The position numbers and the translations under genes are program-made. From the NCBI GenBank assembly GCA_020631735.1, contig CM036191.1, forward strand, positions 37,555,335 through 37,619,334: a stretch of DNA of 64,000 bases, written 5' to 3'. Below the pieces are notes generated by a model that did not search any database, was not told the DNA's origin, and saw nothing but the letters and a program-made list of their open reading frames with translations. This document shows, piece after piece, positions 1-11,404 of the stretch. Each line of letters starts with the position of its first letter. Position 1 is the stretch's first letter. Source of the DNA: Saccharum officinarum (lineage: Eukaryota > Streptophyta > Magnoliopsida > Poales > Poaceae).

Positions 1-645
1 AACACCACAGAGAGATCGTTGCAAAACAAATAAAATATCTTTTGCATCGATGCTTGGCAGTGGGTAAGCGGTTCCTTTCATGGCGTCTGTTCCCAGGCCA
101 GCAGAGCTCATAGTCTCATAGCTGATCTGCGCTTACTCATTTTGTATACTAACTAATGTTGCAGAGCTCAATAGTCGCGTCTTGAATATTGGCATTTCGA
201 GTATGTGCTTCATTTTCTTTCACATTTGCAAACACCTAGCAAAGCTGTTTATTGCTTGCGTTCAAACTCTGCTCCTCTATTTCTCTGTTTCATGTTCACT
301 ATTTACGTTAGCCTGTGAAGGCTTATTTAAATATGTTTTGCATCACACAGCTGTATCTTCTTGATTTGTCATTTTCACTAGGTCAAAGATATGGAGCTTG
401 TTACGATGATCTTTCCAAAATATTATTTTGACTAGGTAAAAGATATGCTAGCTTTTGCAACCATTATCCAAGCAGCATTGGAAATATCGTGAGCCTTGGT
501 GTTCCTATCGAAGCAGCATTGGGGTTACAGTCAGCCATCGTCTTTTGCACTCTGTTTGTAGGGATCATTAACCAAAAGTCTTATTATGTTCTTCTCTTTA
601 TGATATATAATAACCAAAAGGGCTACCACACTACCATTCATCGCC
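1..645 (+). other. 5' flank of GRAS gene, part of a duplicated unit
   Basis: No coding region is supported here. From about 230 to 645 the sequence is repeated at about 3800-4245, upstream of the second GRAS copy, with clear base-by-base similarity (for example TTTAAATATGTTTTGCATCA in both). Bases 1-130 loosely resemble the 3' flank of the kinase gene (10895-10950 joined to 12360-12420), for example a TTCATGGC-TCTGTT block shared with 12389. That suggests another kinase copy just left of the window. Confidence 0.5.
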
Positions 646-2502
646 ATGGCCACCACACCGGAGGAATTCTTCATCAAGGATCTTATGGAGCAGCCACCGG
701 CATCCCCACCAGTCTTCCTTGACCTTCCCCAGAAGACCAATGTCAGCAATGAGGTCTGGCATCGTGTCCCTAATAATGACATGATGCTCCCTTACATCTC
801 ACACATGCTCATGGAGGACGACATCGACGATGAACTCAACGACCACCCTGCGCTACTCCAGGTGCAGCAGCCCTTTGCTCAGATCCTCTCCTGCCCTTCC
901 CTTGGCACTAACACCAACAACTACGAGGGGCCCAACGAATTCTTGCATGAAGGTCATGGTGATGAAAGCGCCCTCAATTCACCCTTATCCAAGGGTGCAT
1001 CTGTGTTGGGGGCATCCTTGAAGGTCATGGAAGAAGCTAACATGCTCCTGCCCAAAGACAACGACATTAGAGGGGATGAGTTGGTGATGAATCAAATGAG
1101 GGAAAGCAATATCACTGATAGTAGGTTGAAGAAAAGGTACAATAGGGATCACCTTATAGACGAGGAGGTAAGAAGTACCAACAAAGCTGTGACGATGAGC
1201 AAGGAGCCAGAGGAGAAACATCGCGATGAGATGCTTGACGAAATGATGTTGCATACCTATGAGACATGCATCAAGGGCATGGTGCATGTCACCATGGGCA
1301 AGAGAAACATGAAGAGTGGAAGGATTAAAGTGGCGAGGGACAGTGTGGTCGACATACGCAAGTTGTTGATCTCTTGTGCGCAGGCGCTGGCAGCTGACGA
1401 TGAAATGACAACTCGTGAGCTACTGAAGCGGATCAAGCAACATGCTTCAGCAACAGGTGACGCCACCCAACGACTAGCTCATTATTTCGCCAAGGGGCTA
1501 GAGGCACGGATACTGGGCACAGGGAGCCAGCTTTTTCAGTTGCTTATGTTAGAGTACCCCTCAGCAATTGAGTTCCTTAAGGCCTACAAACTTTTCTCTG
1601 AAGCTTGCTGCTTCATCAATGTGACGTTCATTTTTTCAGCAATGACCATCATGCAGGCCATGGCAGGTAAGAGCAGGTTGCATATCGTGGATTATGGTAC
1701 GCGTTTCGGGTTTCAATGGGCAGGATTGCTCCGCTTTCTGGCAAGTAAAGAAGTCAGCCTGCCAGAGGTGAAGATCACCGCCATAGCCCGCCCCAAGCCC
1801 ATGTGCTCCTAAGGTGAGCAGATTGAGAAAATTGGTTGCCGGCTCATGAAGTGTGCCCATGAGCTTGGCTTGCCTTCATTCAAGTTCCACGCAATCATGA
1901 AAAACTGGGAGGATACTTCCATCATAGACATGCACAAAGATGCTGATGAGGTGCTCATCGTGAGTGACGTCTTTAGTTTCAGCATCTTGATGGAAGAGAG
2001 CATATTCTTTGATGCCCCAAGCCCTAGGGATACTGTCCTCCATAACATCAAGAAGATGAGGCCAGATGTATTCATCCAGAACGTTATGAATCGTTCATAT
2101 GGTTCCTCCTTCTTGTCACGGTTTCGGGAGACACTCTTCTATTACATGGCAATGTTTGACATGTTGGACGCAACCATCCCAAGGGAGAGTAAATCTCGAT
2201 TGGTGCTGGAGAAAGTCCTTCTTGGATGTCATGCGTTTAATGGCATTTCCTGTCAAGGCATGGACCTAGTGGAAATTCCTGAGAAATATAGACAATGGCA
2301 GACAAGAAACCAACGAGCAGGCCTAAGGCAGCTGCCACTGAAATCAAGCATTGTGAATGTAGTGAAAGATGAGGTCATGAAGCATTACCACAAAGACTTT
2401 ATGATCTCCCAGGATGGCCAATGGCTTCTGCAAGGATGGATGGGCCGTGTCCTCTGTGCCCACACGACATGGGTAGCAAACGAAGATGCCTCTTCTGGAT
2501 GA
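646..2502 (+). pseudogene. GRAS-family transcription factor (SCL9/14/33-like), one internal stop
   Basis: GRAS proteins are plant nuclear transcriptional regulators. The intronless reading frame shows an acidic, variable N-terminus (MATTPEEFFIKDLMEQ), a first leucine-rich region from about residue 239 (VDIRKLLISCAQALAADDE), a VHIID-type core at about residue 345 (LHIVDYGTRFGFQW), then PFYRE-type (RFRETLFYYMAMFDMLDA) and SAW-type (DGQWLLQGWMGRVL) regions near the end. The order and the total of about 618 codons fit the LISCL/SCL14 subfamily. A TAA at 1810-1812 (codon 389) sits where the family has an ordinary residue; the frame on both sides is the same and the spacing to the conserved flanks is unchanged, so it is a point nonsense change rather than an intron. 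Translation should stop inside the GRAS domain. A methionine at 1846 could restart but would lack the VHIID core. Its 5' part is duplicated at 3800-4672. Confidence 0.85.
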
Positions 2503-3138
2503 AGCTGAATGATGTAGCATGGTGTTCAACGGCTCTCTATTTGGACCAAAGACATTTTGGCCCCACTTAGAAGATATGTTTGCTGGGATACGAGCTTACG
2601 GGATCAGTCCCAAAAGTTTACTACCATCAAGCAGAGACACTCCCTCTAAGCATTCTAAGCAAAGATAATGTGAAAGAAAAGCATGGACGCAGCTAAGAAA
2701 GTTTGAACTATGTAGTATCCACATCATCTACATTCTGGGCTGACAACTGCAGCATCAATCTCTCCCTCACCTTCATTGTCCAGTTTCGATTCAGAGCCAA
2801 GGAGGTTCTATTTCTGCATAGAAAGTAATGAACAGTGCACTATATGACATCAGTAGAAGATATTGTTACTTTTCGAAAACAAGATCATTTCTTGCAAGCT
2901 ATAAACTCCAGGCAATAATGTGAGGTACACGTACATGTGGAATTGTGGATACACGTACATGTCAGGCTCGCATTCATGAATAAATGTCGTTATAACATAA
3001 TGTATTCAGGCACTCTCTGTGTGAACAACATGCTGTTGCTATTGTTGATGTCTTTGTGACAACGAGTTTTATCAACTGATCAGCTGGTGTCTTTGGTAAT
3101 GGTTTCGATGAAGTCATGGTATTCAAAGATGAAGTACA
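2503..3138. other. 3' flank of GRAS gene, nothing recognised
   Basis: No reading frame, RNA gene or terminal repeat was recognised. It probably contains the 3' UTR of the GRAS gene. ACGTACATGT occurs twice close together (about 2930 and 2952). Confidence 0.4.
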
Positions 3139-3140
3139 TA

Positions 3141-3376
3141 CTCCATCCGTCCCAAAATACTTGATCCTATGTATTCAATTTTTCCCAAAATAGTTGTCAT
3201 TCTTACTTTTCCGTGCAGACTTCTCCTCCCAATACACCTTTTCCTTGTTCCTAATACATCATTATCTGTATTTCTTTCTATCTTTCTCCTACTTGTTTCT
3301 GTGCACTACACCTTTTTACTATTTCTTAATTTCCATGTCTAAACCTAAAACATTAGATATTTTGAGACGGAGGGAG
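3141..3376. mobile_element. Stowaway-type MITE, 236 bp
   Basis: The ends are CTCCATCCGTCCCAAAATA and, reversed, CTCCCTCCGTCTCAAAATA, the standard grass Stowaway (Tc1/mariner) terminal repeat. A TA dinucleotide lies on each side (3139-3140 and 3377-3378), matching the TA target preference. The inside is non-coding and pyrimidine-rich. Confidence 0.85.
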
Positions 3377-3378
3377 TA

Positions 3379-3799
3379 TGTACATGTAAAATAATCAGTT
3401 ACCGGTTCCTCATGTACATGCTTGAGTGTTCAGTTTCCTCCTGAACTCAAAGATCACCTAGAACAGAAAAATTATAGGGCGCCCACGAGACTGGCACCTT
3501 CTTTAGCTAAAATATCATGTTGCAATGTCTCCAAAAATCGTCACAAAAATCATGTATGTAATACACCTAAAGTTAAGTGTAGCAGAAACAATTCAGTTTT
3601 AAATTCATCTTTCATGTTGAGATTCAAAAAAACAAGTGTCACTGTCAGCACATGATGAACAGTGCCATTCTGACTGCTTGTCTATTTTGTTTCTTGATAT
3701 ACAAATGAATTTTAAACTAAATTGTTGCAATTATACACAACCTTATGTGTACTGCATATAAGATTTTTGTGATGATTTTTTAAAGCATTGCAACCTGGC
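3379..3799. other. Intergenic spacer between GRAS copies
   Basis: AT-rich, with no supported gene. It separates the MITE from the duplicated 5' unit that begins at about 3800. Confidence 0.4.
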
Positions 3800-4672
3800 A
3801 TTTTAGCAAAGCGGTTTACTGCTTGCATACAAACTCTGCTATTCTATTTCTCTGTTTTCCTGTTAACTATTACTTTACGTTTGCCTGTGGAAGTTTATTT
3901 AAATATGTTTTGCATCAAACGACTATTTCTTCTTGCTTTGTCATTTTCACAAGGTAAAAGAAATAGGGCTTGTTACTTTGATCTTTCCAAAACATTATTT
4001 TTGATGTGTCCTGTGTACGTATACCTAAGCTAGCTTTTGCTACCATTATCCAAGCAGCATTGGAAATATCGTGAGCCCTCGTCTCCAGCGTCTAAGCAGC
4101 ATCGGGGTTACAGCCAGCCATCGTCTTTTGCACTCCTGCCTGTAGGAATCATTAACCAAAAGTGTATATATATCTCAGTATGATATATGTTAACCAAATG
4201 CTATTGTGTGCCACCAATCGCCAAGCCCCACTACCATTGATCACCATGGCCACCACACCAGAGGAATTCTTCGTCAAGGATCTCATGGAGCAGCCACCAG
4301 CATCCCCACCTGTCTTCCTTGACCCTCCCCAGGAGCCCAATGGCAGCAGCGAGGGCCAGCATCATGTTCCTAACGCCACGATGCTCCCTTACATCGCACG
4401 CATGCTCATGGAGGATGACGATGGCGATAATAACCTCAATGATCACCCTGCGCTACTCCAGGTGCAGTAGCCCATTGTGTAACACGTACACGGACAACAG
4501 GGAGGCGCCCAAAGATTTTTTGCATGAAGGCCATGGTGGTGAAAGCGGGATTAGTTTGCCCTTATCCAATGGTACATATGTGGTGGGGCATCGTCCTTGG
4601 AGTGCATGGAAGAAGCAAACATGTTCTTGCCCAAAGACAAAACTTTACAAAGGATGAGCAGGTGAATCAAAC
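3800..4672 (+). pseudogene. Truncated tandem copy of the GRAS gene (5' flank plus N-terminus)
   Basis: Bases 3800-4672 repeat about 230-1100. The copy starts at ATG 4246 with MATTPEEFFVKDLMEQPP, close to the first copy, and runs to a TAG at 4468-4470. That TAG replaces the CAG of copy one (VQQ in copy one, VQ-stop here). After the stop, similarity continues in non-coding form, with a deletion of about 30 bp near 4480 and small indels. It ends at 4672, where a minus-strand LTR begins. The GRAS domain is absent and its remainder is not found on the far side of the inserted element, so this copy is non-functional. Offset between copies is about 3.57 kb. Confidence 0.8.
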
Positions 4673-6443
4673 TGAAGGACCGAAAACGGCGACCAGGGGA
4701 GGGGGTGAATGGGAGCCAAAAATTTCTTTTGAAAATAATTGACTACTATCCCAAAATCACCACCAAAAGTGCGAACAAAACATCATGATGTCCACGACCC
4801 AACTAGTGAGTGGATGTTCCCTAGGAACACAGCGGGACACCACAAACGAGCACGGAACGAGAACTAAACCGAGAGTCAGAAAAAAAAAGATACTCAACTT
4901 CTATGGAGAGGAAGTGAGTTCTCCACCCAAAGTACCCATGCCAACTGGTAACAAGAGTACTTAGAAAATGTTCCTTGAGATGCTAGAAAGACAAAACAAA
5001 AGACGGATCTCAAAATGAGCACTCGGAGAGCCCAAACACAAATTTTCCGCAGCAGGTCCGGAGGCTCTGCGTTTTTCCTCGGAGGCTCCGCGTCTCGGAG
5101 GTTCCGTGTTTTTCCCCGGAGGTTCCACGTTTTTTCCCGGAGGCTCCGCGCTGTCCAGAAACAGCAGCACGAACCGAGAAAAACGGGTCAAAACTCGATA
5201 AAACAACTCGGATTGACTTGAAACTTTGTAGGTAGGTTCTTGGGAGTGTTGAGAAGATATCTTCAAGGCATCAACACCTAATTTCAAGCTTATCACGAGA
5301 AATCAAAGAAGAACGAAAAAACACCGGTTCTTGAGACCTTGACCAAGAAATCACCCGATCTGCGAGCTCATGAGGAATTGATTGATTTCCTTCGGTGGAA
5401 AAGCTCAACTCACGTCATAGCTCACATCAAGGCAACAAGAATGAACCAAAATGGTCTAGAAACGAAGAATCGGCTCAAGAACGAGAGGGGGAAGAAGAAG
5501 AACGCGAAGAACACATCAAGAACACACACGAATTGATTCAAACTCCGAACACTGGAGGACACGAGGTGGTTAGGGCCACCATTCCCTCAAAGATTCATGG
5601 TTCTCACACTAATCAGTGGATTAGTGGACCTCTCTCTCACAAGCACCTAGAGGAGGGGAAACCCTAAAGGAGAAAATGAAAATGGAGGAGGTGAGGAAGA
5701 TGGGGGCTCCCTCATCCTATTTAACTGGGCTATTACACAATCCAAGTTTTGCCCCTGGATACAAATGAGTCAAACCACTTAGCCCAAGGGCGTTATGGTC
5801 CAACCCGGTGTCATCTTCATCCGACGGTCACCGCGCCTCCTCATCAGTAGCTTCGCCTCAACGCAAGCTCCCCGATGCCGCCACGTGCTGTCCGTTCCTC
5901 CTCGGAACCTCCACCTAGGTTTTGAGGCCCAAACCCGTAAACCAGCCACGGATAGTTTTGAGGCCCAAACCACCAAACCCACTCGCGAGTAGCGTACTCC
6001 ATACGCGTCCCCCGCCGCTCGACACGTGTCACCGCTGTCCTCAACTGGCCGGCATGCCAAGTTCTCTGAGCCCCGCTCTACTTGCACGTCCTCCGTCTTG
6101 ACTCGGTCAACATGGTCACTCCCATGTACACTTGCCATTGTCGATGTCCCAGGTGTCAGCCACCACGGCTAGTCACCTGGCCTCTTGGTCCCTCGGTCCA
6201 AGCCTCACGTCTGCCCTTCACCGCTCCCAGTCCATCGGCACGGCACGTCATCCTTGAACTTCACCTCACCGTCGACCACCGCCTCCGAGCTTCACACCTG
6301 CACAATACAAGCCAAGAGACATGCGCACACATAGCTTTTGCCATGGTAGGGTTAGTCACCACTCAATCTACTTCGTGGATCACATTGACAATCACTCATC
6401 ATAAAATGAACACACAAGGGTATTTGTCAACCTTGTGTTCCCA
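4673..6443 (-). mobile_element. LTR of a SIRE/Maximus-type Copia retrotransposon
   Basis: On the minus strand the segment starts TGGGAACACAAGG and ends GGTCCTTCA, so it has TG...CA ends. It is preceded on that strand by the polypurine tract CAAGGGGGAGA (plus-strand TCTCCCCCTTG at 6445-6455), which marks it as the 3' LTR. The ACCGAAAACGGCGACCAG end and the 'tctcccccttg' flank are typical of grass Copia elements of the SIRE/Maximus lineage. Length is about 1.77 kb. No second LTR is present in the window, so a target-site duplication cannot be verified. Confidence 0.7.
5058..5156. repeat. Short tandem repeat inside the Copia LTR
   Basis: About four to five imperfect units of CGGAGG(C/T)TCCGCGTTTTTCC, roughly 20-27 bp each, separated by variable C runs. 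They lie inside the LTR and could be a transcription-factor binding array or a slipped simple repeat; the sequence alone does not decide. Confidence 0.6.
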
Positions 6444-9070
6444 ATCTCCCCCTTGATGAGTGCATTGTCAACACCAATACACGAACAGCTTGAGCAAAAG
6501 AAAAATAAGAAGAAGAGAACAACAAAGAGCTCAACCAAATCACCAAAAGCGAAAGAAAAGCCAAAATGGGGTCATTTGAAATGAGCAAAACTTGGTCCCC
6601 AAAGACATGGGCAACGGCTCGACGCAACCAAGTAAAACACAGCTAGTCCTCAAGAAGAGACAATGGGCTCAACACCACTAGTAAAGCTCGAAAAGCCAAA
6701 AAACTGCTAGACCCTCTAGAAGAGGCAAAGACTCAACATATCTAGCAAAAGCAGCTCAAATGCAATTCCCCCTGAACAAATGCAATCTCACTCAAATAAG
6801 TGCATATTTGTTAACTTGGGTGATTGTGACATTGTGAGTGTGGAAACATCTCCCCCTTGTTGACATATGCACTTATCAAGCTAGAGCCCAAGGATTGCAA
6901 CTCCCCCTCAAAACATGCTATGAATGCAGAAATGCACAAATGCAGAAGCTTTAAGATTATAGCAAGTAGATTGAAAAGATGCTCTAGCTGATGCTGTTAT
7001 GTATACATATCAACAACTACAGGTGCTAGCAAATGCTCAAAGTGATCAAATGAGATGAAATATGGCATTGTAGCAAGTTTGATCAAGTTTGAGCAATTTA
7101 AAAGAGGGTTCACCACCAAAAGAGCACATAGCAAATATAGACAGGAGATCAACCTTGTGCTACACATGTATGCAAAGTGAACTAGCCCAAATAAAGTTCA
7201 CACATCATGTCATGAGACAAACTTGTGATTTGATCAAATTTTTAGATAGCAATTGAACTTTATCGGAGTTATGCAGCTTATCACAAACGTTTGTCAAACA
7301 AATGTGTGCGGGAGGTTATCAATGCCATCAAAACCTGACTTATCGATCATGTCAAGCCTATGCCAAAAGCAATCATAAGCTTAAGACAGTGATCTCAGTA
7401 TCCATTACAGAGCTCAAGTTCACCCTTAAGTGCAATAGGGAGTTGTCTCGATACTCTGACATGGGACAGCAAAGACCCATCCCGATCTTTTCATACCTTA
7501 TTTTCAAGTTTTAGCACAAATTCAAGTTTCTCAAGCAAGTGTGTAACTCAAGGTATGAGTCGTAGCAACTAAGCATATATACGAAGCAAAAGGGTTCTCA
7601 ACACATCTATACATGTCAGTTGCCACAAGTAGTGGTGAACATGTTTCAAGTTTCTTCAAGTGTTATTTCAAGTTCACAGTTAAAAAAATTAGCTCATATC
7701 AAGAGATCAAAGTGAGACTAAGCAAAGGACATCATGTATATCCATAACATCCCCAACAAGAGCATAGTGTCAATCTAGCCACTATAAGGATGAAGCTCAA
7801 AATGCAATATGATACATGATGATATGATATGCAAATATGATACAAAAGCAAAATCAAAAGCTTAAACTAAAAAGAAAACCAAAGACTAATATACAAGAAC
7901 CAAAGCTTCCCAATCTAAAAAGGAAAGCAAAAATCCAAACTCAAAGTGCTAGACTTACCTTTGGTTTAGGTTGGAGAACCATTTGAGACATCCGGTCATG
8001 TGGCGCAAACATCCGAAGTTAGTGAGTTACATGTTCTCCAGTCCTCGACCTACTCAATAAAAAGCCATAGGATAGGCAAACGACTCGACACTAGGGTTAG
8101 TAAATTGTGAAGCATACCAGTGTTGGGCCATTTGCTCAGAAAAAGGGTTAGCTGAAAAACCACTCATCTTAGGCCAAGAAGCAAAGCGATCACCACGAAA
8201 GGAAAAACGTGGTCTGCTGGGGGAAAAAATGATCACCACAAGGAAAACGTGGTCCACTAGAGGGGTAAAAGCCAAAGCCACTGACACGAGGTCCAAAATC
8301 ATCTCGATCACGACATGAACCCCGCCAGGCACGACCACCATGTGGTCTCACAACTTGAGGCCTAGCACCTTGAGGCATTGCGCTTCTAGGCCTAGCACTA
8401 TGCCACTAAATAGGTGGCACATGTACGCCATGGGCTGGGCGGTACATGTTCTGGTTGTTCAACTCGTACTCTCGCCGCTCATCTCTCTTCCTCCTAAAGC
8501 AAAACTCAGCAAGGTGACCATCCCTATGGCAGTAGTCACAGTGATACCTCACCTATCTTAGGTGGTTGTTGGCTCACTCTCTTGTGAGTATGGTTCACTC
8601 TTGGTGGCTTTTTGGCTTTAGGAAGGGGATCCTCAGAGATATTCGGTAGAGTGTCAAGTGGATTCCTAAGATGGTTCGATTTTGGAACCTAAACTTGTTT
8701 CTAGGGTGGAGCTCTTGGAGGTTCTTCAAACACTCCATCTTTCATAGTGGGTTCGGTAGGCTTAGGCGGATTGATCTTGATCAATTTAGGAGTAGTGGAA
8801 GGTTTCTCACTTGGGTTCAAACCACTGAACTCACCAACTCTGCCATAGACATGTTCACCCTTCCCACCTAGAGCAAAGCCTACTCCCGATGTCCCAGTTC
8901 CCCGCCTGAAGTAGCTCATCATCATGCCAACTGCGGCTCACTACAAGACACCCAATTCAAGATGGATCAAAGGTATGTGTTGTCTTCCTCGGATCTCATC
9001 TTGTCATGCCTGCAAGACTCAAGCTCCAACACCAAGCCCTCACAACGTGCACACTCAATAACCATGCTAT
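6444..9070 (-). mobile_element. Internal remnant of the SIRE/Maximus-type Copia element
   Basis: This is the interior belonging to the LTR at 4673-6443. From 6444 to about 8040 there is an AT-rich region without open frames but with repeated 'tctcccccttgttgacatatgcac' style motifs (6850-6880), typical of the 3' untranslated or env-like part of this lineage. From about 8050 it passes straight into gag-derived sequence, so protease, integrase and reverse transcriptase are missing through an internal deletion. The 5' LTR is also missing; the remnant ends near the kinase pseudogene. Confidence 0.6.
8050..8560 (-). pseudogene. Copia gag fragment with zinc knuckle
   Basis: On the minus strand at about 8496-8548 the translation reads YHCDYCHRDGHLAEFC, a CX2CX4HX4C nucleocapsid zinc knuckle, followed by a basic stretch (FRRKRDERREY). 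Downstream, frames with GRAWRGSCRDRDDFG and PRFSFRGDRF are low-complexity gag C-terminal sequence split by frameshifts. Higher coordinates (about 8960-9070, minus) read CARCEGLVLELESCRHDKM, like the coiled region of SIRE gag. The product would package element RNA; here it is decayed. Confidence 0.6.
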
Positions 9071-9305
9071 CTGAACTAGCTTTCTCAAGGGTAAGTATAG
9101 CACCTAGATCAAAAGAACATCTTGAAATGCACTCTCAACTTGGGAAACTAGCACCTTGCTTGGTGTTAAAGGGTAAACCGGAGATTTGCTCCATTGGGCT
9201 AACAGTCACTTTCACCAGCAATTTGAATTATGTGACACCTGGAAATTTCTTAAGCTCCCTGGAACATCTTTAGATATCTTCTCTAACACGGACACAATTT
9301 TGTTA

Positions 9306-10725
9306 GGGCAATCTAATTAATGGTCCTAGCGTTGCCATCAAAAGATTTGATACATCTTCATGTCAAGGTCCACATGAGTTCAGAACTGAGATTGATGCCA
9401 TTCCAAATCTTCGACACAAGAACATAATTGATCTACTTGGATATTGTGTTCAAGGAGAATAAAACATACTTGTCTATGAATATATGCCAAATAAATGCTT
9501 GGCATCTATCATTGCTGGCAAGTTTTTGTTAACTCAATGTCCCTTTCATCTTTTCTGTTCATTTTTCAGCAAATACTGCTCAAATATTTCTGCAACAAAT
9601 GCATTCATGTTTTTGTAGATGAAACAAAAAGGGAGTTGATAAATTGGTCCAAACGTCTTGAAATAATCAAAGCAATAGCAGATGGCCTTGCTTTTCTACA
9701 TGGGCATTCTCAGATGTGCATTGTCCACAGGGACATAAAAGCAAGCAACATCTTGCTGGACCATGAAATGAATGCTAAGATTACCGATTTTGGTCTGGCA
9801 TTAATGTTGGCTCCAAATACGACTGCAGAGGTGACTGTTATGGGCACATAGTAAGAGCTCGTCCGATACAGAAATCAAGTTATAAAATCAACCTTCCTAT
9901 CTATTAGCTTCAAGTGTTTAGCACGTGCATTGTCCTGATAATCCTCTCCATCATTAGTGGCTATGCAGATCCTGGATATGTTGCTACTGGAAACATCTCG
10001 GAGAAAGCAGATGTGTATGGCTTTGGTATAGTACTTTTTGAGATAATAAGTGGAAGGCTGATCCAGTCTTATATGAAGGCAGAGGGCACTCGTAAGCTAC
10101 CACCCCCTGCTTATGTAAGTATTTGTTTTATAATTTAAACAGGCTTGTCTACAATATTATCTTAATTTGCAGCACAGTGTTAGTGATAAGTGGCATTCCC
10201 TTTTGTGGCAATAAAACACGCCAGATTGTACACCAAGCTACATGATTTTTTTGTAGTCTTCTTTTTTCTAGACAACAAGATTTCTTGTGTATACTTAAAT
10301 ACTTAAAGAACTATGATGGACCATGACTGAGAATTTGTTTGCATGTAGTATTATTTCTGTGCTCAGGGATGCAAATAGTTGCCTCTGAGCTGCATAACCA
10401 ACTATTTGTCCATTTTCTTCAAGGATATGACTCTTTTTCGTTATATGTCATTGAGGAATTATTTTCTTTTAATCCAAAGCCACTAATGCTAACAGTATGG
10501 GATTCCACTATTTTTTTTCAGGCACACAAGTATAACCGAAAGGCGCTGCTCCAGCTTGTTGATCCATTGTTGCGCATTAACGAGCATGAACGGGCTCAGA
10601 TTCTGGAATGTGTGAGGGTGGCACAGTTATGTGTTCACCATCTTGCCAAACATCGGCCTACCATGTCAGAAGTTGTCACCATGCTTGGCAGCATCAAGGA
10701 GGTGCAGAGGGCACACGGTAAATAA
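9306..10725 (+). pseudogene. Receptor-like kinase domain (CRK/RLK class), broken, N-terminus missing
   Basis: Three exons fit a plant RLK kinase domain. Exon 1 (9306-9850) has the beta-3 lysine (VAIKRF), RHKNIIDLLGYC, the catalytic loop HRDIKASN and DFGLA. Exon 2 (9958-10114) reads [23 protein letters not shown]. Exon 3 (10522-10725) is the C-lobe RPTMSEVVTMLGS. Splice sites are clear (ATA-GTAAGA, CATTAG-TGG, TAT-GTAAGT, TTTCAG-GCA) and phases agree. Catalytic residues are kept, but a TAA stop lies at 9460-9462 (GE-stop-NILVYEYM). A segment of about 104 bp separates MPNKC (9484-9498) from KCIHVFVDETKR (from 9597); it is bounded by AATAAATGC and AACAAATGC and changes frame. The glycine loop and any extracellular part are absent, next to the Copia remnant. 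Probably non-functional. Confidence 0.75.
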
Positions 10726-11404
10726 TAGGCCAGTGTATTGGAAATACTAAATCTGATTGTAGCTTTATAAGAGCCACAGAGGGATAGTTGCAATGCTGAA
10801 AGTGTCAATTAATGAGCTATACTGCAAGTCTCCAACTAATGTTTTTTTACCCGTAGGCTTTGTATGGAGATAATATGTACGTTATCATGATTGTTTAAAC
10901 ATCACAGAGATGTAGTAACAGTAAAATATTTGGCAAGTTGGTCAAAGCACACGCACATGGGCGAAGCTGCCTATGCTGTGGGGGGTGCCAATGCACCCAC
11001 GGCAAAAACAAACTTAAGTGCTAACAATCCCAAATTACCACACGTGCACCCCCCACTGCCCAACGTGGAATACTGGAAGCGTGAAAGAGTTCTAGTAGAC
11101 CAATGCCAATCCGAAGCCACGGCATATGAGTGTACAATAACTGCTCACTTGCTAATTGGCTCAGTTATAGGAATAGATATGAAATACATGAATAGGTGTA
11201 CACGTTTGTATAGGGAGATTTTTTTCAGTTGAGACAAAGATAGGCCGGATACCAATTACATATTAGATAAGTAAATGAGACTCATTTTTATTATTTTGTA
11301 TTTGTAATTGGAAGATAGGCTTGATTTGTCAAACTATAAAGTTCTATAAGAGTTAGTAGTATGTCATTTGGGTTACTAGTATTGTCAGATCGATATTGTA
11401 GAAA

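Noticed and set aside
1846..2502. Independent C-terminal GRAS gene
   Set aside because: Same frame as the upstream half, with only one stop codon between; better read as one broken gene.
10891..11232. 113-residue frame as a host gene
   Set aside because: It crosses the left boundary of the hAT element and has no motif.
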